From Myxococcales bacterium (lineage in GTDB: Bacteria > Myxococcota_A > Polyangia > Polyangiales > Polyangiaceae), in the NCBI GenBank assembly GCA_016706225.1, contig JADJKB010000005.1:1-64000 (forward strand): 64,000 nt of DNA, given 5' to 3'. The position numbers and the translations under genes were made by a program. Each line of letters starts with the position of its first letter. The first letter of the stretch is position 1. The notes beneath the pieces are model-generated. The model made no database searches. It was not told the origin of the DNA and worked only from the letters and a program-made list of their open reading frames with translations. Positions 8,897 through 16,464 of this stretch are shown one piece after another.

Positions 8897-9625
8897 TCAG
8901 CGCGTTCCCCTTCGTCCAACGGTGATCTTCGCAAGGCCCGCGAGCGCGGAGCGGTGAGCGAGCGGCGCGATGTTCGCTTGCTGGAGCGCGGCGTCGAGAT
9001 CGGAGCGCACGAAGCTCGCGTACGTCGCGTGCTCGAAGAGCTCGATCAGGTGGCACCCGAAGAAGCGCACGACGCGATTTCGTGGCAGCGCGTAGTCGAC
9101 GACGATCAGCGAGCCGCCGGGCGCGGTGACCCTCGCCATTTCCCCGAGCACCCGCTGGCGGACGCTCGCCGGCATCTCGTGGAGCGCGAACGACACGCAG
9201 GAGGCATCGAAGCTCTCATCCGCGAAGGGCATGTCGGCGGCGTCGGCCTCCTCGAACGCGACGTTCGCGAAGCGATTCTTTCGGCGCGCGACGCGCAGCA
9301 TCGCGCGCGACAGATCGATACCCACTACTTCCCGCGCCTTGCGGGCAAACGCGAACGCCTGCGCACCGGTGCCGGTCGCGACGTCCAGCAGCCTCGCGTC
9401 GGGGGGAACGGCCGCCGTGTCCGCGACGGTCTGCCTCAGCCTCTGGAACGGGAAGACGACCGCGTCGTAGACGTACGCGAAGATCGCATAGGCGCGCTGA
9501 CTGAACGCGTAGTACCTGCTCTCCTCATCGGTCCTGCCGCGAGGGGTCGTCGCGCCGCTCTGACCGCCTCCGCTTCGTCGGACTGACGCAGAGTCGGCAT
9601 CGTGCTGGTAGTCGAGCGGATGCAT
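8897..9625 (-). CDS. Class I SAM-dependent methyltransferase, UbiE-like, copy 1
   Basis: The 242-residue product has a Rossmann SAM-binding core: motif I LLDVATGTGAQAFAFA, motif II VVGIDLS, a motif around EADAADMPFADESFD, and post-I GGSLIVVDYALP. A paralogue at 41751-42431 shares RYYAFSQRAYAIF/REYYSLSARVYAKF and LRVARRKNRF. The substrate is unknown; cytosolic location is expected. The N terminus carries about 30 residues absent from the paralogue. ATG at 9625 lies 13 nt after a sigma54 -12 element with no ribosome site, so the message would start 2 nt before the codon. The paralogue has the same layout, which supports this start. Confidence 0.85.
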   Translation of the reverse strand: MHPLDYQHDADSASVRRSGGGQSGATTPRGRTDEESRYYAFSQRAYAIFAYVYDAVVFPFQRLRQTVADTAAVPPDARLLDVATGTGAQAFAFARKAREVVGIDLSRAMLRVARRKNRFANVAFEEADAADMPFADESFDASCVSFALHEMPASVRQRVLGEMARVTAPGGSLIVVDYALPRNRVVRFFGCHLIELFEHATYASFVRSDLDAALQQANIAPLAHRSALAGLAKITVGRRGTR

Positions 9626-9637
9626 GTGGGGATTGGA

Positions 9638-9653
9638 AGCAAGGCGTATGCCC
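9638..9653 (-). promoter_or_regulatory. Sigma54 -24/-12 promoter of methyltransferase copy 1
   Basis: The minus strand reads GGGCATACGCCTTGC: GG, ten bases, GC. The predicted start of transcription is about 9627, 2 nt before the ATG. Confidence 0.55.
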
Positions 9654-9790
9654 CGCGCCGTGGCGGCGCTTGGTGGATTTTCAAGGCGCGATCGGGCGCA
9701 GCTTCTGCGTCAGCACGACAGCGTTGCGCGGACGCAAGCAAGCTCGCCCCGTTGCGCACCCCTCGCGTCAGCGCACCTTTGGGGGGTGAT

Positions 9791-10177
9791 TCACGCGAGT
9801 CGCTCGAGCACGCGCGCCAGCTTCTCGCGAACGGTCTTCGCGATCGTCGCGAGACGCTCGTCGCCGGCGGCGATGGTCTGCATGGGATCGATGGCGTGCA
9901 CGACGGCTCGTCCGTCGTCGCCCTCGTAGACGACGACATTGCAGGGCAACATCGCGCCGATCTCCAGATTCGTCGACAGCGCCTTGTGCGCGAGCCCCGG
10001 GTTGCAGGCGCCGAGGATCTTGTAGCGGCGGAAGTCCACGCCGAGCTTGTTCTTGAGCGTCTGCTGGACGTCGATCTCGGTGAGCACGCCGAACCTCTCG
10101 CTCTTCAGGGCGTCCGGCAGGCGCTCGAGCGTTTGCTCGTAAGTCGATCCGAGCTCTTTCTTCATCGTGAAGGTCAT
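9791..10177 (-). CDS. DUF302-domain protein
   Basis: The 128-residue soluble protein starts at ATG 10177, with TAGGAGC 7 nt upstream on the minus strand. The sequence fits the DUF302 fold: a first beta-alpha unit with YEQTLERLPDALKSERFGVLTEID, then LGVDFRRYKILGACNPGLAHKAL, LPCNVVVYEGDDG and a C-terminal helix. The ILGACNP and LPCNV positions are typical of the family. No biochemical function is established for DUF302, though members are often found beside redox and metal genes, as here. It has no signal peptide. Neighbours on both sides point the same way but are separated by 165 bp and about 390 bp, so it may be a single-gene unit. Confidence 0.85.
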   Translation of the reverse strand: MTFTMKKELGSTYEQTLERLPDALKSERFGVLTEIDVQQTLKNKLGVDFRRYKILGACNPGLAHKALSTNLEIGAMLPCNVVVYEGDDGRAVVHAIDPMQTIAAGDERLATIAKTVREKLARVLERLA

Positions 10178-10566
10178 GGTCTTGCTCCTAGCACGTGAGA
10201 GCGCCTGCGGACGAATACGGTTCGTGAAGTGGCTCGCTTCTGCGGCATTGCTGCTCGGCTGCCGTCGGGGCGGCGGGAGCATCACAACCGACCACGGTTT
10301 CCGGGTTCAGCGAGCTCGTTCTCGCTGCGCATCGAACGTCGGGTCCAACGGCCGAGAAGCCGCGCCACATGCCGAGGCTAGCCCAGTGGTTCTGCCGGAT
10401 GATGCTGCGGGCACCACGACCAAGCCCCGCGGCAAAAGGTACCGCGCGGAGGTCGTCGGCCATGAGCGCGACGTCGGTGGCGCGCTGCGCTCGAGACGAC
10501 CGACGCGCCCGAAAGCCACGAGCAAGCGACTGGTCGTACCTCGGCCCGTTCGGATGGGCTTGGCCG
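10178..10566. other. Intergenic stretch upstream of the DUF302 gene
   Basis: I see no supportable gene here. A weak -24/-12-like arrangement with an 11-base spacer lies about 13 nt before the DUF302 start (near 10191-10205), but the spacing is one base too long to call. Confidence 0.4.
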
Positions 10567-11580
10567 CTATTCGTAGGTTCCACCCGGGATCTTCGGGCCC
10601 TTGTGGATGAGCACACCGTTCACCAGTGGGAAGCTGAGGATGTTGCCCCCGGCGATCCAGACGCCGCCTTTCGGGTCGATCCACACGGAGTGGAAGTCCG
10701 CGAACACGTCGAACCCGAGGGGCTCGTCGACCCAGCTTCCGGCTTTGCGGCGCATCACGCTGCCGGCGGAGCCGGCGGCATAGCCATCTTCGCCGACCGT
10801 GCGGATGCCGATCATCGCATGGTTCGGCGGTGGAGGGCTCACGTCCTGCCAGCTCGCGGAGCCGTCTTCGAGGATCACGGCTTGGCTGACGCCGCCGACC
10901 GCGGTGTAGCGGCCGCCGGGCTCGGCGAAGACCGTCAGCAGGCGGCGGTCGGTAGGGGACTGGATTTGCTCGAAGCTCTTGCCGTCGAAATGCACGATGG
11001 CGCCGTCCATGCCCACGAAGCGCACGTCGTCGGCCGCGCGTCCCCAGACCTTGAACCACGCTGCGATGGGCACGACCGGAAAGCCCTGGGCCGCGCTCCA
11101 CTGCGTGCCGTCGAAGCGCCAGACAAAGGCCTGGCCCGACTTTGCCGGATCGCCGCCGACGGCCCACAGCTGGTCCGGCGCCGGTCCCCAGATGCCGAAC
11201 ACGGTGGCGGTCCCAGGTGTGGGCAGCTTCTCGAAGCTGTCGCTCTCGTAGCGCAAGATGGTCCCACCGCTGCCGCCGAAGAAGGCCGGACCACCCGCGA
11301 ACGCGTGCATCCACCACAGGTCCCCGTCGTGCCCCGTCGCCTTCCGCGCCCACTTTCCGTCGAAGTGCAGCACGAACGCTCCGCTGCCGTCGCCAGGGTT
11401 GCCGCCCACAGCCCACACGTCGTCGTGGCTCGTCCCGGAGATGCCGATCAACGCGCCGGGCAGGGACTCGAAGGTCATCACAAACTCGTTGGGATCGTGG
11501 CTCGGCTGGGTGCCGCCGTCGTCGTCTCCGCACGCGGCGAGGGTGAGGGCAGCGACCAGGAGCACGGGCGAGCGGCGCAT
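10567..11580 (-). CDS. Beta-propeller-like lipoprotein
   Basis: ATG at 11580 gives MRRSPVLLVAALTLAAC, a lipoprotein signal, and a product of 337 residues. The mature part contains repeated units of about 45-50 residues with an F-D-G-x-x-W / DVWAVGG pattern (DDVWAVGGNPGDG, LWAVGGDPAKSG, VRFVGMDGAIVHFDG, GGVWIAGGN), as in the propeller-type cell-surface lipoproteins common in myxobacteria. Function is unknown. The frame is open for 19 more codons upstream, but the signal peptide fixes the start. Confidence 0.8.
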   Translation of the reverse strand: MRRSPVLLVAALTLAACGDDDGGTQPSHDPNEFVMTFESLPGALIGISGTSHDDVWAVGGNPGDGSGAFVLHFDGKWARKATGHDGDLWWMHAFAGGPAFFGGSGGTILRYESDSFEKLPTPGTATVFGIWGPAPDQLWAVGGDPAKSGQAFVWRFDGTQWSAAQGFPVVPIAAWFKVWGRAADDVRFVGMDGAIVHFDGKSFEQIQSPTDRRLLTVFAEPGGRYTAVGGVSQAVILEDGSASWQDVSPPPPNHAMIGIRTVGEDGYAAGSAGSVMRRKAGSWVDEPLGFDVFADFHSVWIDPKGGVWIAGGNILSFPLVNGVLIHKGPKIPGGTYE

Positions 11581-11679
11581 GGCGTTGAAGCTAACCGCTT
11601 TCGCGCCCCCGCACACGCGCGTTCCGCCGTGGTCCACGACGCCTGTGGGTTTTTCCTACTCCTGCCGATCGTGATCTGA

Positions 11680-12855
11680 TTATGGCAAGACTGAGACGGG
11701 GTCGGGGGAGGGGGGGGGGGGCCCCGGGCGGGAAGGTGAGGGGGGGCGGGGCGCGGGGGGGGGGGCGGGGCGGGGGGGGTAGAAGCAGTTCACGTCGTCG
11801 GCCTTCGGATAGTAGTACGCGAAGATATTGCAATGCTCGGAGCGATCCACGACTCCGCCGAAGGTGTAACAGCAGTCCGGCTGCGCTCCGGGATTCGCCT
11901 TCTGGTCCAGCGCGTTCAGGCCTTCGCACCCGATGGATGGCGGCGGCGGCGCCCACTGGTATGCGCACGTGTACCAGATGCCGGCGCCTGCCGGCACGGG
12001 CAGGTCGAGGTCGGGGGACTTCATCATCGGCGGATCGTCCCAGCTCTCCGAGCTGTAGAAGCGCGCATCCGCAGCGGGCTGGGTCGATGAAGTGCCATCC
12101 CACGCGAACATGTCGAAGGACTTGCCGCGGCTGTGAAAGTGGGCGTTCGCACCGATGATGTTGACCGGCTGGGGGCTGTTGAATTGGCAGCTCCCGCTGA
12201 ACTTCGGCGTCGGATTGGACTGGCAGACACGAATGGACTGCTTGGTGGCGAAGAGCGTGCCGAGCTGGTGAACGAGATCCGCCTTCGGCATGTTCCAGAA
12301 GTTGACTTCGACCTTGGCGCTACCCGGAGTCACCTGCGTGGTCGCGTTCACGTAGTGGGTCTGGAGCATCAACCACTCGTCGGGCATGAGCTCGTTGCCG
12401 ACGCCTTCCGGGTAGGTCCAGTCGAAGCTCTCGTCGTTTTGCGAATTCGCGAGCAGCGGCCAGTCAGCCCAGTTCGGGCTCTTGAAGCACTCTCCCACGC
12501 CGTCGGTGCCCGGCTGCACCGCACCGTTCGCCGGATCGAGCCCGACGATGGTACGCACGCGGAAAATGTTCATGTGGTGGCTGCCGTCCCTGAAGGCGAT
12601 CTCGGTGCGATGCAGCACGAACGGGTCATTCTCGGGGAGCCCCGCCAGCTTGTTGAGCTCGCGAACCTGGAAGAAATGACAGTTCTGGATTTCCGTCCCG
12701 GGTGGCACTTCGAACTCACCGGTCGAGAGCTGGACTCCTTTTCCCTGGGGTGGCGGCGTGAGCAGCTCGTCGGGCTTCGGTTGCTCGTCGCTGGCGCCAC
12801 ACCCGAGCACGGCTAGGCCCATTGCGAAGCACCATGGCAAGCGTGGTCTGGTCAT
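11680..12855 (-). CDS. PHM-like copper type II monooxygenase-fold lipoprotein
   Basis: ATG at 12855 (GGAGG upstream) gives a lipoprotein signal ending AVLGC; the open frame is 391 residues. The sequence resembles the two-domain fold of peptidylglycine alpha-hydroxylating monooxygenase: GSHHMNIFR matches the PHM HHM pair of the CuH site, LQTHYVN matches its third His, and NAHFHSRGKSF gives the His-x-His of the CuM site. The Met ligand near the PHM C terminus is not obvious around HCNIFAYYY. A copper-binding redox enzyme is the best guess; the substrate is unknown. The last 30 residues are coded by a G/C homopolymer tract (11698-11778), so the true C terminus is uncertain. Confidence 0.75.
   Translation of the reverse strand: MTRPRLPWCFAMGLAVLGCGASDEQPKPDELLTPPPQGKGVQLSTGEFEVPPGTEIQNCHFFQVRELNKLAGLPENDPFVLHRTEIAFRDGSHHMNIFRVRTIVGLDPANGAVQPGTDGVGECFKSPNWADWPLLANSQNDESFDWTYPEGVGNELMPDEWLMLQTHYVNATTQVTPGSAKVEVNFWNMPKADLVHQLGTLFATKQSIRVCQSNPTPKFSGSCQFNSPQPVNIIGANAHFHSRGKSFDMFAWDGTSSTQPAADARFYSSESWDDPPMMKSPDLDLPVPAGAGIWYTCAYQWAPPPPSIGCEGLNALDQKANPGAQPDCCYTFGGVVDRSEHCNIFAYYYPKADDVNCFYPPRPAPPPAPRPPSPSRPGPPPPSPDPVSVLP
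11698..11780. repeat. G-rich homopolymer tract, possible G-quadruplex
   Basis: About 80 bp made almost entirely of G runs of 3 to 12 on the plus strand. It codes the Pro-rich tail of the PHM-like gene in one frame. Runs like this are both quadruplex-prone and error-prone in sequencing, so length and frame are unreliable. Confidence 0.7.
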
Positions 12856-12913
12856 CCGATCCTCCGAATTGTGTGCGCCCACGGCGGAAGGCACTGACCT
12901 TCTCTTGGCGAGA

Positions 12914-13861
12914 CTACCACTGCGGCGCGCGCTTGCGCTGGCGCTCCACCTTGGCAATGAGGGCGTCGACGGCCTTGCGGTCGGCGCCGGACATCGAGCG
13001 TTCAGAGCGCAGTAAGTCCAGCGTCTCCGGGTGATCGACCATCAGTAGGGCCTCGCTCGCGGCGATCCGCAGGCTGCCCTTGCTTCGCGCGTAGCGCGGG
13101 ATCAGCGCGGCGGAGCACAGCCTGCGGACCTCACGCCCCGTCGGGGCCGCCTTCGGTCCCAGGGACCTCCAGGCCCAGCTCGAGCCGAGCGTGCCGAGGG
13201 CGGTCGCCGCGGCGGTCGCGACGGCGTCGTCCTTCGTGGTCGAGAGGATCTGCGCGAGGTGCTTGGCGCTCTCGAGGCGCATCATCTCGCCCAGGCCGTG
13301 GATGGCCGCGAGCTCGAGCGGGTCGCCGCTCTTGGCGTGGGAGGTGAGCAGCTTGAGCTCCGCCTCGCCACCGAGCCGACCGGCGGCGCGGGCCGCGGCC
13401 AGCCGCACGCCGTCGCGTAGCCCCTGGGCCTCGAAGATGGCGTCGACGACGGCGCTCGCGCGCGTGTCCTTGAGCACGCCGACCGCTTCGAGCATGCCGA
13501 GGGCGAGGGCGTCCCACTCGACGTCCGTGAGGCTGCCGCGCTCGGGCGCCTTGAACGCCAGCGCCTCGAGCATGGGCAAGAGGGCCGGCGCACCGAGGCC
13601 GCGCAGCTCGCGCGAGACCGTCGGGTACGGGTTGCGGTTCTTGCTGTAGTGCTCCGGACGGTGGCCCTTCACGTTCTTCACCGCCAAGAACGCCTTCGGC
13701 TGGGAGGCCTTGGCGGCAGCGATGTCGTTCTCGAGCTTGGCGCGCGCGTCGTTCGGCAGCGCCGAGGACCCGATGCCGATGCCGTCAGCGAGAGCCGCCG
13801 GGGCGATCAGGAGCACGCTCCCGAGGATCGCCGAAGCCAACAATTTACGCAGGGTCCTCAT
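12914..13861 (-). CDS. Exported HEAT-repeat protein paired with PAD, copy 2
   Basis: This intact 315-residue gene starts at ATG 13861, overlapping the PAD copy 2 stop by ATGA. The signal peptide MRTLRKLLASAILGSVLLIA precedes a cleavage site near ALADG. The conserved segment GHRPEHYSKNRNPYPTVS and at least five Ala/Leu helical repeats follow (LRGLGAPALLPMLEALAF, VRLAAARAAGRLGG, LAAIHGLGEMMRLESAKH, AAATALGTLGSSWAWRS, AASEALLMVDHPETLDLL). It ends in a basic KVERQRKRAPQW tail, like copy 1. Substitutions between the copies are mostly in linkers, so both have been kept under constraint. No catalytic residues are evident. Confidence 0.88.
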   Translation of the reverse strand: MRTLRKLLASAILGSVLLIAPAALADGIGIGSSALPNDARAKLENDIAAAKASQPKAFLAVKNVKGHRPEHYSKNRNPYPTVSRELRGLGAPALLPMLEALAFKAPERGSLTDVEWDALALGMLEAVGVLKDTRASAVVDAIFEAQGLRDGVRLAAARAAGRLGGEAELKLLTSHAKSGDPLELAAIHGLGEMMRLESAKHLAQILSTTKDDAVATAAATALGTLGSSWAWRSLGPKAAPTGREVRRLCSAALIPRYARSKGSLRIAASEALLMVDHPETLDLLRSERSMSGADRKAVDALIAKVERQRKRAPQW

Positions 13862-15756
13862 TTTCCACTCTCCCACCAGAAGCTCGGAGCAAAGGGCGCC
13901 GGAGCGCTCTCGTTCGTCGCGCAGTGAACCTCCCCCAGAGCCTCGTGATAATACCAGTCGTCGGTGAAGAAGATCTTCAGACCTTGACCGTCGGAACCGA
14001 GCTCGCTCGCCGGCGAGCCGACTCGAGCGAGCATGTCTTCTTCGAAGGGATCCTTGCCGCCGATGTCGGGCCCGAAGGGCTTCGCGACGTCGGCGATGTT
14101 GCCCAGCATGCGCATGTTCACCATGCCGGGGTTCCACGCCACCTTCTCGTTCACACCGAGGTCCTCGAACCAGGTAGGGATCTCGATGATGTCGGCGTCG
14201 GTGATGCCGGTCTCGGCCTTCATGATGTCGATGTAGCCCTGGATCTTGGCGTCGGCCGTCTGGCTCCACTGCACGAGCTGCGTGTCCGCCAGCGCCTCGT
14301 CGATGGTCTTCTCGAAGTTGCCACCGGTGCCCTGGTGGAGTGTGGCGCCGCCGTTGCCCTTGGCTTTCATGTCCTCGAGCATCTTGGTCATCAGCGCGGG
14401 TGATGCCACGAGCAGCTTCCAGCCGAGCGTCGTCTTGGCGGGGACCCAGTGGAAGAACTCGTCCACGTGTTCGACGGCGAGCCAGGTCGTGTCGATCACG
14501 ATGGGCGGACCCTGGACGCCTTGCGCGGCATAGAAGTCCTGTGTTGTCTGCTTTGCTTTGCTGCCGACGATGATGCGCCCCATCTTGTAGTCCTTGTGGG
14601 GCGGAACCACGTCGTGATTGCCGTGCGAGTCCTGCGTGTTGCCGCTTTGGCGCTCGGAAAGGTTGTAGAACTCCGCGGCGCCACGGTCGGGCCCGAACAC
14701 CGACGGGGGCCGCGACTTCTCGGGGTTGCCCATGATCCAATGGATGGGCCAATACTCCTTGACCACGTCCGGGCTGGCGTTCTGTGGCGGCCGCCCCCAG
14801 GGGCGCGCGTTGTAGATGCGCATGCCCTGCACTGTGCCGTTCGGGCCAGGGAACGCCGTCCAGCCGGTCTGGAAGAAGTCTTCGGTCCAAATGTCCTGCC
14901 AGCCGCCGTCCTGATTGAAGCTCGTCGGATACGGCGAGTAGCCCACGTTGGCCGCCTGCGCGGCCGCCGTGTTGCCCTCCACCAGCGCCGGCGACGCCTC
15001 CGACGAGTACATGACGTCGTGCGTGCCCATGCTGCCGAATAGCACCCACGGCGCGACCCGTAGCTTCACGCGGTCGAAGCCGTCGGGCACATCCTCGGTC
15101 GCATAGCGCTCACCCTTCCCGCTCTTCTCCACCGAGTAGGTGAGATCGACGAAGCCGGTCCACAGGGACTTCTTGGCATCGTCGTGCGGGTTCAAAGTCG
15201 GCATATCCATGCCCTTGAAGCGGCGAGCCTCGATGCGGAACGTGACCCCGGTCACGACCTCGGCGTTGGGAAAGCGATACTCGAGTGCGTAGCTGCAGTC
15301 GGTCGAAGCCGTGCAGGCGCCCATGCTCCCCATCACGAGCTTCGTGCTGCCGTCTGGGTTGTCCCGGAAGATGCGCACGCTCTCGGCCGCTTCCTGGTCG
15401 ATCCGCACTACGCCTTCGCCGTCCTTCGGGGCGGTGGGCCAGGGGGTCACCTTGAAGGTCGCGAGATCGAGCTTGTCGGCCTCGCCGTTGATGATCTCGT
15501 CCTCGCAGTCGCGCTTGCCGTCGGAGTCGTCGTCATCCAGGTTGGCGATGAACGACGCACCCACCGTAGCGTCCCACTCGGCCTCACGATCTTGATCCTT
15601 GGGATCGTCGGCGTTGACCACGCCGTCTCGATTGGCGTCAGCGACGATGTCGATGATGTCGGCCGGACCCGAGCTTCCGCCGCCCGAATCGTCGCTGCCA
15701 CACGCGACTACACCAAGAGTAATGACTCCGGAAGTAAACCAACGATAACGAAACAT
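13858..15756 (-). CDS. Peptidylarginine deiminase (PAD) family lipoprotein, copy 2
   Basis: The 632-residue product starts at ATG 15756 (GAGGAG upstream); lipobox Cys is residue 19. It is near-identical to the product of 6753-8654 through the catalytic domain and differs mainly in the linker after the Cys and around residues 190-275. The PAD middle-domain Asp clusters (DANRDGVVN, NLDDDDSDGKRDCEDE) and the catalytic set are kept: Asp293 in WTEDFF, His430 and Asp432 in HVDEF, Cys612 in GEVHCATN. It is cotranslated with HEAT copy 2 through an ATGA overlap. Two functional copies 7.1 kb apart in the same orientation indicate tandem duplication of the two-gene unit. The long leader region upstream (15757-16464) is unusual. 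Confidence 0.9.
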   Translation of the reverse strand: MFRYRWFTSGVITLGVVACGSDDSGGGSSGPADIIDIVADANRDGVVNADDPKDQDREAEWDATVGASFIANLDDDDSDGKRDCEDEIINGEADKLDLATFKVTPWPTAPKDGEGVVRIDQEAAESVRIFRDNPDGSTKLVMGSMGACTASTDCSYALEYRFPNAEVVTGVTFRIEARRFKGMDMPTLNPHDDAKKSLWTGFVDLTYSVEKSGKGERYATEDVPDGFDRVKLRVAPWVLFGSMGTHDVMYSSEASPALVEGNTAAAQAANVGYSPYPTSFNQDGGWQDIWTEDFFQTGWTAFPGPNGTVQGMRIYNARPWGRPPQNASPDVVKEYWPIHWIMGNPEKSRPPSVFGPDRGAAEFYNLSERQSGNTQDSHGNHDVVPPHKDYKMGRIIVGSKAKQTTQDFYAAQGVQGPPIVIDTTWLAVEHVDEFFHWVPAKTTLGWKLLVASPALMTKMLEDMKAKGNGGATLHQGTGGNFEKTIDEALADTQLVQWSQTADAKIQGYIDIMKAETGITDADIIEIPTWFEDLGVNEKVAWNPGMVNMRMLGNIADVAKPFGPDIGGKDPFEEDMLARVGSPASELGSDGQGLKIFFTDDWYYHEALGEVHCATNESAPAPFAPSFWWESGK

Positions 15757-16085
15757 CGCTCGCTCCTCGCATCGGACAGGGACACCTCGAGGGAGGCTGC
15801 CCTCCGACCGGCACGTAGGCAACCCGTTCGGCGTTTTTTGCGCGGTTGGTGCGATCTGGCGACGAAATCGCTACGAGCCTTGCCCGCTCGTACCGGCCAC
15901 CAGGCCCCCGTTCATGCAAGCATTCGGGGACGCCCGCCGTTTCAGGAAGCGACTCAGGTTTCGCTGCCCGAACCCACGTGCCCAAGGGTACCTCTCCGAC
16001 CTGAGTGCGCGAGCGCGCCGGGTACGGGCCACGCGCAACCTCCCCGGCGCAGCCACCGGAGCCAGTCGGCTCGCTGGCGCCGGTG

Positions 16086-16121
16086 GCACGGCCCCCCACA
16101 AAGCCCACAAAGGGGCCGTGC
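16086..16121. repeat. Inverted repeat, 10-bp arms
   Basis: GCACGGCCCC (16086-16095) pairs exactly with GGGGCCGTGC (16112-16121) across a 16-base loop. There is no T-tract on either side, so it is not a standard terminator. Confidence 0.7.
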
Positions 16122-16169
16122 ACGGCGCCACGTCATCGGTCTTGGTAGCGGCAGCAGCCGTGCCTAGTC

Positions 16170-16193
16170 GTTTCGGGGAAGCTTCCCCGAAAC
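16170..16193. repeat. Perfect 24-bp palindrome
   Basis: GTTTCGGGGAAG is followed immediately by its exact reverse complement CTTCCCCGAAAC. A dimeric regulator site or cruciform is possible; nothing in the flanks decides it. Confidence 0.8.
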
Positions 16194-16254
16194 CCGTGCG
16201 CCATCACGCGTTTGCACGGCCCGTCGCGCATCGAAGGTGCGCAGCCATCGCCTT

Positions 16255-16305
16255 GAGGTGCTCGCGGGGTAACTCCGAGTGAGGTTCGAGTCCTCTCCAT
16301 TCTGG
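16255..16305 (+). other. tRNA 3'-end-like fragment
   Basis: GGGGTAACTCC resembles a long variable arm. It is followed by GAGGTTCGAGTCCTC, a well-formed T-arm (GAGG / TTCGAGT / CCTC), and a further 7 nt. No matching 5' acceptor strand, D-arm or anticodon arm is found upstream, so this is not a complete tRNA. It could be a decayed class II tRNA or an attachment-site remnant. Confidence 0.3.
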
Positions 16306-16429
16306 GGACGTGCCTGATTCAACTCAGTGCGAAGCTGCGCGGGCGCCATCCGAGAACGGCACCGTTCGCTCCCATCGGTTCTTGTCGACCTCAGCGCGGA
16401 TGTGCATGCTCACCGCGCATGGACCCGTA

Positions 16430-16444
16430 GCAACAGGCGTGCCA
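16430..16444 (-). promoter_or_regulatory. Consensus sigma54 promoter reading leftward
   Basis: The minus strand reads TGGCACGCCTGTTGC, a full match to TGGCACG-N4-TTGC. Transcription would start near 16418 and run through the structured region toward PAD copy 2. Confidence 0.55.
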
Positions 16445-16464
16445 CAGGTGTTAAGGAGGAGACT

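Larger units (their letters stand above)
15757..16464. other. 708-bp gene-poor region with hairpins and a leftward sigma54 box
   Basis: No convincing protein gene is seen. It holds a 10-bp-arm hairpin (16086-16121), a perfect 24-bp palindrome (16170-16193), a tRNA-3'-end-like stretch (16255-16305) and a consensus minus-strand sigma54 promoter (16430-16444) pointing toward PAD copy 2. A long structured leader or a small RNA are possible. Confidence 0.5.

Noticed and set aside
16406..16420. Short minus-strand ORF starting just after the leftward sigma54 box
   Set aside because: Only 9-27 codons in the available frames, no family and no ribosome site; not enough to call a gene.
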